NCBI RefSeq assembly: GCF_030704535.1
Contig: NC_081817.1
Location: 2,061,001 to 2,125,000, forward strand
DNA length: 64,000 bases
Reading direction: 5' to 3'
DNA from: Vitis vinifera
Lineage: Eukaryota > Streptophyta > Magnoliopsida > Vitales > Vitaceae
A program made the position numbers and the translations under genes. This document shows positions 49,692 to 59,749 of this stretch, in pieces. The number at the start of each line of letters is the position of its first letter. The stretch's first letter is position 1. The notes beneath the pieces are model-generated. The model did no database searches, was not told the origin of the DNA, and was given only the letters and a program-made list of their open reading frames with translations.

Positions 49692-51662
49692 CACTACAAG
49701 AAAAATGGGAAACAATGACGTTTTTTAAGAGTCAAGAAAGGTAACAGATGACGCTTCTCTAAAGCGTCCTCTTCGCCTCTGTCATTGTATGTCTTAGGCA
49801 ACAATGACACTTTCAGGAAGCGTCATCTTTGATAAAATAAAGGTTTTGTTTTTGGCTGAAATATGACTTTCCAAAACTCTAAATCCGATCTTCATCGTTC
49901 AAATTTAATATTAATGACTTATGAACCTCTCCTCCAAATTTCAGCTCAATCAGACCATGAAAAAAGCGGCATCGAACCTTTGATGAAATCTGGGCATGAT
50001 GTAAAAAACCACTGTTTTTCTCTCTTCTCCTCTTTCTCTCTAATGACTGTCCAAAACTCCAAATCCGATCTTCACCGTTCATATTGAAGATACATGAGTC
50101 ACGAACCTCTCCTTCAAATTTCAACTCGATCGGACCACGGACGAAGCAGGATCGGACATTTGATGAAATCTGGGCATGATGAGAAAAACCTACGTTTTTC
50201 TCTCTTCTCCTCTTTCTCTCTAATGACTGTCCGAAACTCCAAATCCGATCTCCACCATTCATATTGAAGATACATGAGCCACGAACCTCTCCTTCAAATT
50301 TCAACTCGATCGGACCACGGACGAAGCGGGATCGGACATTTGATGAAATCTGGGCATGATGAGAAAAACCTACGTTTTTCTCTCTTCTCCTCTTTCTTTA
50401 TAATGACTTTCCGAAAATCCAAATCCGATCTTCACCGTTCAGATTGAAGATAAATGAGTCACGAAACTCTCCTCCAAATTTCAGCTCGATCGGACCACGG
50501 ACGAAGTGGGATCAGACCTTTGATGAAATCTGGGCCTGATGGGAAAAACTTGCATTTTTCTCTCTTCTCTTCTTTCTCACTAAAAACGGTGGCTCTCTCC
50601 CTTCTTTCTTGTCTTCCAAAAGTTAGGGTTTTCAATGGAGACTTTATAACAAATTCTAAAATACCATGCATGTCATTTTTCAATAAATTAAAATAGTATT
50701 CTTTATTTCATCTTCCAATAATAATTTTTATATATTGAACTCATAATAAATTTATATTGTTTAATTATTTGATATTTTAGGTTTATGTTGGTTTAATTTG
50801 AATATTGATATTTAAAAAAAAAACTAATTTAATAGAATGAGCTTAATTCCCATAAATATTAGAAAGTTTTTATAAATATTCTTATTGCATTTAGTTTTAT
50901 TGTGAGTCTAATCATCATTAAATTAATTTAAATATTAATTTATTTCATTTTAGTTAAATAATTTCAAATTTATATTCATTAACTATAAAACCTTCTCAAA
51001 TAAAAGGGTTAAACCCAATAAATGTGGCCCAAGGCTCGAACAAGTGCTCAAAATAGGCCACTTTTTTGTGGTCCACAAATAAATTAACAAATTATTTTTA
51101 AATGAAATATAAGATAATTTCTAATTTAATAAAAATGAAAAATAGTTTATGAAAATAGATTGTATTGATACAAACTATAAAAAAATTAATATCAAACAAT
51201 AAAAAATAATTTATTAGGATTTTATTTTATTTATATCCAAATTTTAAAAAAAAAACCTTAATGTAGCAACTTTATGTCATTAATATTAATGTCAATTTAC
51301 CATAATTAATTTATAGAATAAAATTCTAATATCAAAATTTGTATAAGTAACTTAAAAACAAAAATTTTAAAAGTCAATACAACTATGACACTTCTCAGGA
51401 ACGTCATTACATACCCATCAAATAATGATGCTTATAATAAGTGTCAAGGTAAATAATAAAACTATGACGCTTCTTATAAGCGTCATTATATACACAATTA
51501 TAAGGAAAAAGATGACATCAAATAATGACACTTATAATAAGTATCAAGATAAATAATACAACTATGACACTTCTTATAAGCGTCATTGTATACCCTCAAT
51601 AATGACGCTTTTAGAAAGCGTCATAAAATAAAGCGTCATTAATTTCAATTTTTGTAGTAGTG
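49692..51662. mobile_element. Non-autonomous CACTA (En/Spm-type) transposon with TGT target duplication
   Basis: The left end starts CACTACAAGAAAAATGGGAA. The right end, read on the minus strand, starts CACTACTACAAAAATTGAAA. Both ends then reach AATGACG. TGT flanks both sides (49689-49691 and 51663-51665), the 3-bp duplication expected of CACTA elements. The subterminal regions carry many short repeats of the type ATGACGCTT...AAGCGTCAT (49745-49835 and 51385-51640). The 1,971-bp interior has no transposase, so the element depends on a relative. It is inserted at the 3' end of malectin-like copy A, and copy B shows the unoccupied site. Confidence 0.93.
49862..50585. repeat. Four-unit tandem repeat, period 180 bp, inside the CACTA element
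   Basis: Units begin near 49862, 50042, 50222 and 50402, each opening TGACT(T/G)TCC(A/G)AAA. Each then has AAATCCGATCT, CACGAA(C/A)CTCTCC, TTTCA(A/G)CTCGATC and TTTGATGAAATCTGGGC, and ends in TTTTTCTCTCTTCTCCTCTTTC. The first unit is the most diverged and the middle two are nearly identical. Open frames crossing the repeat on both strands follow from the period being divisible by three, and are not evidence of a gene. Confidence 0.92.
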
Positions 51663-52891
51663 TGTCACTAGGTATGGTCCTATTGGAGGTGTCAATTGAG
51701 CCGTCAAATCATGTCTCGTAAATATTTCAATTCCATTGAGGATAGGTCGCAAGGTAGATTGGTTTGTGGCAACTAGGGTTTTATTAATTTTGAGACCTAT
51801 AATATCCATAGGGTAAATGCTAACTACCTTTGATGAGTCATGTTCAACTGTTAGGGTTGATTTTTCTTGACCATTGATGTAGATGTGCATGGTTCTAGTA
51901 TCACTACAGTTACTTGAGAATGCTGCAAAGTAGAACACAAAGTAGGCCGGCGACGGAGTTGATTGAAGAGGAGGAAGATCAATGGTTAATATTATTGGAT
52001 CGCCACAACGACATCGAAAGTAAGAACATCAAATTGAAGGACAGGAACTCACCTGACTTCAGAGCCACCAAAGTTGGTACTAGCGACTAAATGTAAAGTT
52101 GCAGTAGTAGTGTCCAATACCTCCTCGTAGATATTCCTTATCGGCACACCCTCCAGAGAAGAAATGAAGGGCACCTCTCGATCCATGGTTTGTACTAAGC
52201 ACACAGTGAGGTTGCCTGAGCGTGTCAAATAAATGGCTTCATGGTATATCGGAAGCCCTCCATCCACCGACGATGAAGTGTTCACTGTCGTCCAATTTTC
52301 CCTATCTAGTTTTAGATCAAATGTGGGGGGCTTAGACAGACCGTCGTAGTTGCCATAGTAGAATCCAGCGCGAACGATATGGTTGAATCCTGGAAATTTT
52401 AGGGGTATAACGTAACAGTTGTTGTCAGTCTGGTTAGGGAAGAAGCGGAGGGTGTTCATTTCTTCAACTGCTTGGTTCTGCGGAACCCGCCTGTTGGAAT
52501 CGGCTTTGGTGTAGTTGGTGTCGATTTCCCATGAAATAGAGCCGTCGACAACATGAGAACTGCTGCTGCCGCAGTCAATACTCCACCAGCCTGTCATCAA
52601 GCTCGCCAATATATATGTCCATGAGAAACAATACATGATTGGTCCCGGGAAGTTGTGCTGGATGATTGATTTTGTACTATTTTTTGTACTTGAAATAATA
52701 AATTGAAGGACAGAAGTGAAGATGAAGAAGTTGAATTTTGATATGCAAAAATGGATTTTAAGTTTGTGAAATGTGGGAGTGGTTGGGACTTCGGAGTTGT
52801 ATATGCATATACCTTCATCAGAAACAGCAGCTCCAAGCAAGTGAAAAGCCAGGAAAGAAGCAGTATCCGTACTGGTTTCTCCATGGGACAT
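51645..52891 (-). pseudogene. Malectin-like domain gene, copy A (truncated)
   Basis: Exon 1 (52813-52884/52891) encodes a signal-peptide-like segment. Exon 2 (52053-52590) encodes WWSIDCGSSSSHVVDGSISW and NTLRFFPNQTDNNCYVIPL, and continues to NFGGSEV. This is the front half of a malectin-like carbohydrate-binding domain as found in plant LRR-malectin receptor kinases. Compared with copy B, exon 3 has lost its splice acceptor and about 180 bp of its start. Only the part from about 52010 down (YFVFYFAAFSS, then YINGQEKSTLTVEHDSSKV and GIEIFTRHDLTAQLTPPIGP) remains, followed by the CACTA insertion. A one-base deletion in the signal peptide shifts the frame unless an upstream ATG (52889-52891) is used. 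No LRR or kinase exons follow. It is probably a non-functional relic. Confidence 0.8.
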
Positions 52892-53205
52892 AGGCTGAGA
52901 GAGAGAGATGTGGGAACTCTTATATATTTTGGTGACTAATGGGTGCTGAATCAAACAAGAAGATATGCCTAGAGGCAACCGCCCAAAACGTAGTAAGCTT
53001 CACGGACAAGAATATATGGCACATGATTAAGTACTTGGTGATTCAATTATGATATCCAGATGGGGAACATTTGTGCGTATAAATGCTTCTCTTTGTCCTT
53101 TGCTTTTGTTATAGAGGAAAAACAGTCACCATTCAAAACAATTCAACCTTCAACAATCTTTAGATTATAGATCGAAATTGTCTTTGTTCTTATATGATAC
53201 AGTCG

Positions 53206-54480
53206 TATTATTATATTAGTTCAAATGAGACAAAGGTTGAGGCCTGCCATTGACCCAGCTTCTGTCTACTATATCTTTCCAAAAAAACAATATATTCATT
53301 AATTTTCAAAATTATGTTAAAAATTATTGAAAAGACTCTCAAATTCCCGTCTAACGAATATTCCTTTCTATTAATAATACTATCTAAAATGTTCTTATAA
53401 AATAAGAAAAAATTATTATGAATCTTAATAACCATTCTTGATTGAAAGGGGAAAAATTGTTCTCGATATTAATGTTCTATATCCTATAATAGAATAATTA
53501 TCTTTCATAAATCAATTTAAGTATAGTTAATCAAACTATCTAAAATAGGTGTAATTTTATCATAAATCAATTTAAATTTCGAAGATGATAATAACATAGT
53601 AGAAGAGTCACATTCACTAAAAATTTATATTATAAAGAGATAGGAGATTGAGTTGATGAAATTTGATTTAATACATGGGATCATTGGAAAATGCTTCAAA
53701 TTTTTAATTGGTATGTATATATATATATACATATATATACATATATATATGTATGTATAATATTTTTATTTATTTATTGTACAAGGAAACTTATTATGAA
53801 TGTCTCTAAAAATATTTTAGATATTAAGTGGAAGAAGTTATGAAAAGGAGATGAGTAGAGAATCTAGAGATAGGAGAATAGTTAAGGTTCAATAATTATA
53901 TCTTTTATTTTATTTTATTTTTTATCTTTTGTATAATGAAATGATTTCATCATATTTATGGATATAGATATTGAATGTCACGTGACTTGAGGGTCACCAA
54001 ATTTTGATCATAGTGACCATATGTAAAGTCACAATAATAACAATCCCTCGTGACTTTTGAATAAAAGTTATCTTATTTGTAATTACAATTGAAGGTTAAG
54101 TCGTGTATTTTGTTTCATTCTTTAGAATATCCTACTAAAGGGTTGAGTTCAATTATATAATTAGTTAATTATTAGAGAATTTCATTCAACATTTCAATAA
54201 CTTAATTTAAGTGTCTAACCACATGACTAGAAGGTCGAATTTGTAAGGTGCTACCTAATTTTCTCTCTAACTATATTATCCTATTAACATGATACATATG
54301 TAAACTTTATTTATCAATTTATTTCACTTTTAATATACGAACCCAAATTTCTAATGACTGTAATAATATATTGATAACCACAATCTAAAATATAATAATA
54401 AAAACATAAAAGAAAAACAAACATGTAAAAACTTTGTAACAAGTTGGCTTCACTCGTGTATTTTAATTTATATCATTTAC
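53206..54480. other. Spacer between the two malectin-like copies
   Basis: AT-rich non-coding DNA. It contains a partly palindromic TA/CA tract (about 53707-53760) and no recognisable gene or element ends. Confidence 0.5.
53707..53760. repeat. Palindromic TA/TATG microsatellite
   Basis: GTATGTATATATA on the left is mirrored by TATATATGTATGTAT and TATACATATATAC units on the right, giving a run able to fold on itself. Confidence 0.8.
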
Positions 54481-54507
54481 TATCATCAAATGTTTATTTC
54501 ATTCATT

Positions 54508-56135
54508 TCAAATGAATAAAGCTACAAAATATATTGTATGAATCACAATAACAAGTAACGAAGGCAAACATTTAGAAATGTCATTCGGGTATGGTCCCAT
54601 TGGAGGTGTTAATTGAGCTGTCAAATCGTGTCTTGTAAATATTTCCATTCCATTAATCATAGGTGGCAAGGTAGATTGGTTTGTGGGGATTAGGGTTATA
54701 TTAATAGTGGAGCCCATAACATCCATGGGGTAAATGGCGATGCCCTTCAATGATTCAACTTGAAGAGTTATTGTGGTCTTTTCTTGACCATTGATGTAAA
54801 TTTTCATGGTCCTGATATCACCCTGAACACGTGTGGACGCTAGATCTGCAAAGTAGAACACAAAGTAGGCTGGCAACGGAGTTGAATACTGGAGAGGAAG
54901 ATTAACATCTAATGTTATTGGATAAGAAACATTCACCGACTCAATATAGTTAAGCAACATTGAAATAGGTGGGGCATTTTCTATATCAATGGAGTAACCT
55001 ATTGGGATGGAAACATTAGCATGACAGTTTGGTGGTATTGCTCCACGCGTCCATACACGGTTGTACGAATCATCCGGAAATCTGTCATTTGCGAATAACA
55101 TATGAATTTAATATATGTTAAAGCTCTAATTTAACATTTGCACGACAATTCCATTTTAATCCAAATAATGCATTTGATTTTAGATTAAATTATTTGAGGT
55201 GCGTTTGGTGGTGATTTAGGTTTTTAGTTTTTTTAATATTTAAAAAATTTTATTTTTCAAGTATTTAAAAAATTAAAAATATTTTTTAAAATCATTACCA
55301 AACACGCTGAGTCGAGTATGTGACCGTTAAAAGTTAGACTCACCCAAATGACATCCAAATTAAGAAGACCAAATTCCATGGAACTCACTTGATCACTTCA
55401 GACCCACCGAAGTTGGTTCTAGCGACTAGATGTAAAGTTGCAGTGGTAGTATCCAATACCTCCTCGTACAGATTCGTTATAGGCACGCCCTCCAGGGAAG
55501 AAATGAAGGGCACCTCTCCATCCCTGGTTTGTACTAAGCACACAGTAAGGTTGCCTGAACGTGTCAAATAGATGGCCTCATGGTATATGGGAAGACCTCC
55601 ATCCACCGACGATGAAGTGTTGACTGTCGTCCAATTTTCCCTATCTAGTTTTAGATCGAATGTGGGGGGCTTAGACAGACCGTCGTAGTTGCCATAGTAG
55701 AATCCAGCGCGAACGATATAGTTGTATCCTGGAAATTTTAGGGGTATAATGTAACAGTTGTTGTCAGTCTGGTTAGGGAAGAAGCGGAGGGTGTTCATTT
55801 ATTCAAGCGCTTGGTTCTGTCGAACCCGCATGTTGGAGCCGGCTTTGGTGTAATTGGTGTCGATTTCCCATGAAATTGAGCCGTCGACAACGCGAGAACT
55901 GCTGCCGCCGCAATCGATACTCCACCAGCCTGTCATCAAGCTCACCTGGATGATTAATATTGCATACAATTCTTTGTTCTAGAAGCTGAATTTTGATATG
56001 AAAAAATGCATTTTAATATTGTGAAATGCGAGAGTGTTTGGGACCTGGGAGTTATATGCATATACCTTCATTAGAAGCAGCTCCAAGCAAGTGAAAAGCC
56101 AGGAAAACCAGCAGTATCTGTACTGGTTTCTCCAT
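54508..56135 (-). pseudogene. Malectin-like domain gene, copy B (kinase-less, one nonsense codon)
   Basis: Three exons join in phase: 56066-56135, 55389-55929 and 54508-55081 (395 codons including stop). Exon 1 gives a clear signal peptide, MEKPVQILLVFLAFHLLGAA. Exons 2-3 form one malectin-like domain: WWSIDCG, NTLRFFPNQTDNNCYIIPL, FPDDSYNRVWTRGA, YINGQEKTTITLQ and GMEIFTRHDLTAQLTPP. The frame ends in a hydrophobic tail (CLPSLLVIVIHTIYFVALFI). It is the length of an ectodomain only; LRR, transmembrane and kinase exons of related receptor kinases are absent. In exon 2, TAA at 55799-55801 replaces the GAA seen in copy A, so the protein would stop early. All splice sites are intact. It could be a recent pseudogene, or a functional allele may exist elsewhere. 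Confidence 0.8.
55197..55312. mobile_element. Small MITE-like insertion in intron 2 of malectin-like copy B
   Basis: The left end GTGCGTTTGGTGGTGATTT and the right end (reverse complement GCGTGTTTGGTAATGATTT) form imperfect inverted repeats around an A/T-rich core of about 80 bp. TGAG on both sides may be a target duplication. Copy A cannot be compared here, because its deletion removes this part of the intron. Confidence 0.55.
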
Positions 56136-56195
56136 GGGACAGAGGCTCTGAGAGAGAGAAGCGCGCGGATGTTTAATTATACTGGGAAGTCGTAC

Positions 56196-56247
<52 letters not shown>

Positions 56248-56250
56248 GTT
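56196..56250. repeat. TA/TATG microsatellite in the copy B promoter
   Basis: An alternating TA run of about 38 bases is followed by TATG units. It lies about 60-115 bp upstream of the copy B start codon. The aligned position in copy A is the short TATA-like sequence CTTATATATTTT (about 52919-52930). Confidence 0.9.
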
Positions 56251-56509
56251 CTGGTGATTAACGGGTGTTGAATCAAACAAGAAGATACGCCTAGAAGCCA
56301 TCGCCCGCCTTGTAATTAAGCTTCACCAGCAAGAACATATGACATACCCAGATGAATATACAGCTGGGGAACGTGTCCGTGTGTATATATGCTTCTCTTT
56401 GTCTATTGCTTTTGTTAGTAAGGAAAAGCAGTCAGCATTCAAAACGATTCAACCTTCAACTATCTTAGATGATGGAGTTCGTCTTTTTCTTATCTAATAA
56501 TACTCTTAT

Positions 56510-57599
56510 ATTAGTATTATTAGTTCAAATGATTGGGATGATTTCAAAGCTTGGAGGCCTGCCAAAAATTGATATCAAACTCATAGTAAATTCTTCATTT
56601 TCAACGTTCTTTAGACATATCTATATGATTAGATTGACAATGTTACCATTTAGATACCAAAAATTATTAGATATGTATGAATGACTAGGCACACGTATAA
56701 GAATACAAAATTACAATTTTTTTTTTTATTGTAATTCATTAATTATAGATTATAATTTAAATAAATTTCAATTTATAAACATTAAATAAAATTAAAAATA
56801 AAATCAGACAAATATATAGTTTTTTCCAGAGTTAAATTTGTATTTTTTTTTTGTTTGTTTGTTATCTTTCGGACCTCTTATAAAAGAAGGGCTCTACTAA
56901 TGAAGCTAACATTTTTATTGGAATTTTCCCTAAAAGGTAAATATTTTGTAATATAAATGCAATATTTAAAAAATGAGATGAATATAATTAAATATTATTT
57001 TAATTTTAATAAGAAATTAATAAATACAAACTAAATGATAGAGAATGCATCATCAATTGATTTAAATTAAAAGTTAAATATTTCTAATGAGTATGGGATA
57101 TAAAATTAAAAAAAAAAATACTTACTACTACATAATTATTTTAGAAATAAGATCATAAAAATAAAAATAAAAACCCATTAAGTCTTTTGGAATATAAATA
57201 TAATATATTAAAAATATTTTATATCCAAAAAAATATATATATAAAGAGGCTGAATGGAGATATTAGTCTAGTAAATAAAATGATGTAAATTTGATATAAT
57301 ATCAGTCTAAATTATTTTGAGGTATACTTAATTAATTAATTATAAAATTAATTCATTGATGAATGTAATCTGTATAAATTTTAAAAGATAAATTATTTAT
57401 TAAGTTTGTGAAACTCAAAATCAACTTATAGATAAATTTATTTTTATTAAATTTTTATATTAATTTTTTGTGGAATTTTAATAGAATATTTGATTAAAAA
57501 GGATAAAATTATATTTATTTTGGCACTAAAAATATTTATTTTGTATAAAAATGTCATCATGTTAAATAATCGAAATATGGGACAACACTTGCGGAAGAA
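56510..57599. other. AT-rich spacer before the COX6b gene
   Basis: No gene is recognised. The final part should be the COX6b promoter region. Confidence 0.5.
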
Positions 57600-57729
57600 A
57601 TGGGTTGCTTTTTTAAGTTGAAAAATGGAAGAGAGAAGGAGATAGCAGGAGAAGCAGAGCGAGAGAGCGCCCCTCTGGAGTCGACCTTTGGAGTACGCGA
57701 CGAGGGAGATTTTGCTGTGTTCTTTTCTG
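57600..57729 (+). other. Probable 5' UTR exon of the COX6b gene
   Basis: A purine-rich, GC-richer stretch (GAAGAGAGAAGGAGATAG, then GCGACGAGGGAGATTTTGCTG) stands out from the flanking AT-rich DNA. It ends in a good donor, TTTTCTG|GTAATC, at 57729/57730. The next acceptor that fits is CTCTGCAG at 60646-60653, 18 bp before the COX6b ATG. The transcription start is a guess; cDNA data would settle it. Confidence 0.4.
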
Positions 57730-59568
57730 GTAATCTCTCCTTTTTCTCAGGTTCCAATTTCTCCTCCACCGATTGTGTTGTTTTCTTTCCGAATTGGATT
57801 TTTATGGGAGGTTCTTTAGGGCTCGAGTTTGCATTTTTGGTTTCTTTGAATCTGGGTTGTGTTTTGGTGGTGTCTTACACGAGGGTGGGGGGATTTGGGA
57901 AGAGTGCGAACAAAATCTGAAATCCACCCTGGATGGATTGGATTTTGGAGTTTTGATTATTTCCCGTTGATTAGGTTTTCGGATTGGGGTTTGAGTTTTG
58001 CTCGTGAATTGGTTGGAAATTTGAAGAGAGAGGTTGAATAAAGCTTGGGAATCTGGCCTTGGTGGATTGAATTTTTTGGGTTTTAATTTCATCTTTTATA
58101 GATTTGTTTTTAGGAGTAGATTTTGATATTTTTGGATCTGGCTTGTGTTTGGTTGATGAAGTGCGGGAAAAGCAGGAAGAAAAGCGAAATAAAATTAGGG
58201 ACTTTAGGGGTTTTGATTTCGTTTCCCATTGATTTGTTTTAGGGTTGGGGTTTGATTTATAAGGCATTTGATTTGATTTGTGGTTAGGAATGTATGTTTT
58301 GAGGATGAATTGCTGAAGAATGTAAGAAAATTGAAATGGATTTTCTCATTAGTTTCTGAAAATTTTCTTGAGATTTTTTTTCTTTAATTTGTACAATTGT
58401 TTAAGAAAATTTAGTATTGCCCTTTTCTTTTTCTTTCAATTACTTGCATTAGAGCCAAAATAAGTGTGATGCATCCGAATATTGAATTGGGTTCCACTGA
58501 TATTAGTTTCTGAAGTTTGATGTTCTTGAACTGTTTTATTTAATATGCTTTTAGTTTTCTTGGTATTAGTTTATGAAATTTGAACTTCTTTAGATGTTTT
58601 CTTTCATTGTACTATTTGTTTATGATCAAAGTTTAAAATGTTGTTTGGGGAATAACTTTGGTTGAAGATCCTGGAGTGCTTTTTACTTAAGAACATAGGA
58701 TTACACTAATTGATTTCAATATTTTGATTTCTTACCTATACTTTTTTACAATCTAGTTAGTTCTTGAATAATTGACAAAAAGAAAAAAAGAAAAAGAAAA
58801 AAAAGAGAGAGCTTGGAATCTAGTTTTCATTTCATTCTATTGATGGTAAATTCTAAAATTTGGTATCCATTAGACAATGTGTTTTTGAATTATTTATAAA
58901 TTTTGTTTCCAATTTTGTTATAGGGAAATTAGGGTTTATGATTTATAGGTTTTAGAGTTTAGAGCTTAGAGTTTAAGCCATAAGGTTTATGGGTTTTAGG
59001 GTTTAGATTATCTATTTGTTAGAATATGTGTAATAGCCTTTGTATCTTTATGAAAATTGAGTTTTCATTTTGTTTTCACAAAAGTTTTGTATAATTGGTG
59101 CTTGTGGTTAGATCTGATCAGAAGTTACAAGTGTGTGTTCTTTTGATCACAACCACTAGAACAGTTTGTTTCTCTTTTGTTTTTTTACCGTGGTCCTTGA
59201 ATAAGGTTTTCCTTTGAATAAGGTATTTTGTTTACCTATTAAATTAGAAAAAACATATTGTAAATGAATCTTTTTATACCCCATTACATTTTTAAATTAA
59301 TCCTATATATTATTGACATTCTTTCTAATCTTTATGAATTTTAAGAAATTGTGGTGATTGAAAATTTCCCTTTGTGGCGATGGATCTTTCCCTTGTATAT
59401 ATATTTGGTTTTTGTTTTTGTTTTGATGGTTGGATCAAGAAGAAGGTTTATTTTGAAGGGGAGACTATTATCTTCAAAATGTTATGATTTAAACTTCATG
59501 TAATGCTAGTGTTATTTATCTTATTGTAAAACATTATTAACATGGTGTGGTTTTCTTATGGTCAATAA

Positions 59569-59670
59569 TTTCTGTTTTGATGGTTGGGATCAAGAAGAGA
59601 GTTTGTTTGAAGATGATATTTTATCCTTTAAAATGAACCCTCTTATGGATCCCAACCATCAAAACAGAAA
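59569..59670. repeat. Perfect 23-bp inverted repeat (potential hairpin)
   Basis: The arm 59569-59591 (containing CTGTTTTGATGGTTGGGATC) is exactly complementary to 59648-59670 (containing GATCCCAACCATCAAAACAG). A 56-bp loop separates them. A third, imperfect copy of the left arm phrase (GTTTTGATGGTTGGATCAAG) lies at about 59421-59445. The feature is at the edge of the copia remnant. Confidence 0.9.
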
Positions 59671-59749
59671 AAAGAGGGAAGACAAAAAGACTAAAAATAC
59701 GGTTGAATTTTGTCTTTTCCCTTTTTCTTTTGTGTTTATGATTCTAAGG

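Larger units (their letters stand above)
49560..53205 (-). repeat. Tandem segmental duplication, copy A (with inserted CACTA element)
   Basis: Apart from the CACTA insertion and small indels, this segment matches 54480-56510 from beyond the 3' end of the malectin-like gene (AATAAAGCCACCAAAC) to its upstream region (GCTTCTCTTTGTCC, ATTCAACCTTCAAC). The two copies are in the same orientation, separated by about 1.3 kb. Confidence 0.8.
54480..56510 (-). repeat. Tandem segmental duplication, copy B
   Basis: This segment matches 49560-53205 in the same orientation, including 3' flank, three exons, upstream sequence and the phrase ATTCAACCTTCAAC. It lacks the CACTA element and keeps the full third exon. 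Confidence 0.8.

Noticed and set aside
49879-50304. Long open frame (141 codons, minus strand) with internal amino-acid repeats, suggesting a repeat protein
   Set aside because: It runs across the 180-bp tandem array of the CACTA element. The repeat period is a multiple of three, so one open unit stays open in every copy. It has no domain or start context, and the opposite strand is also open.
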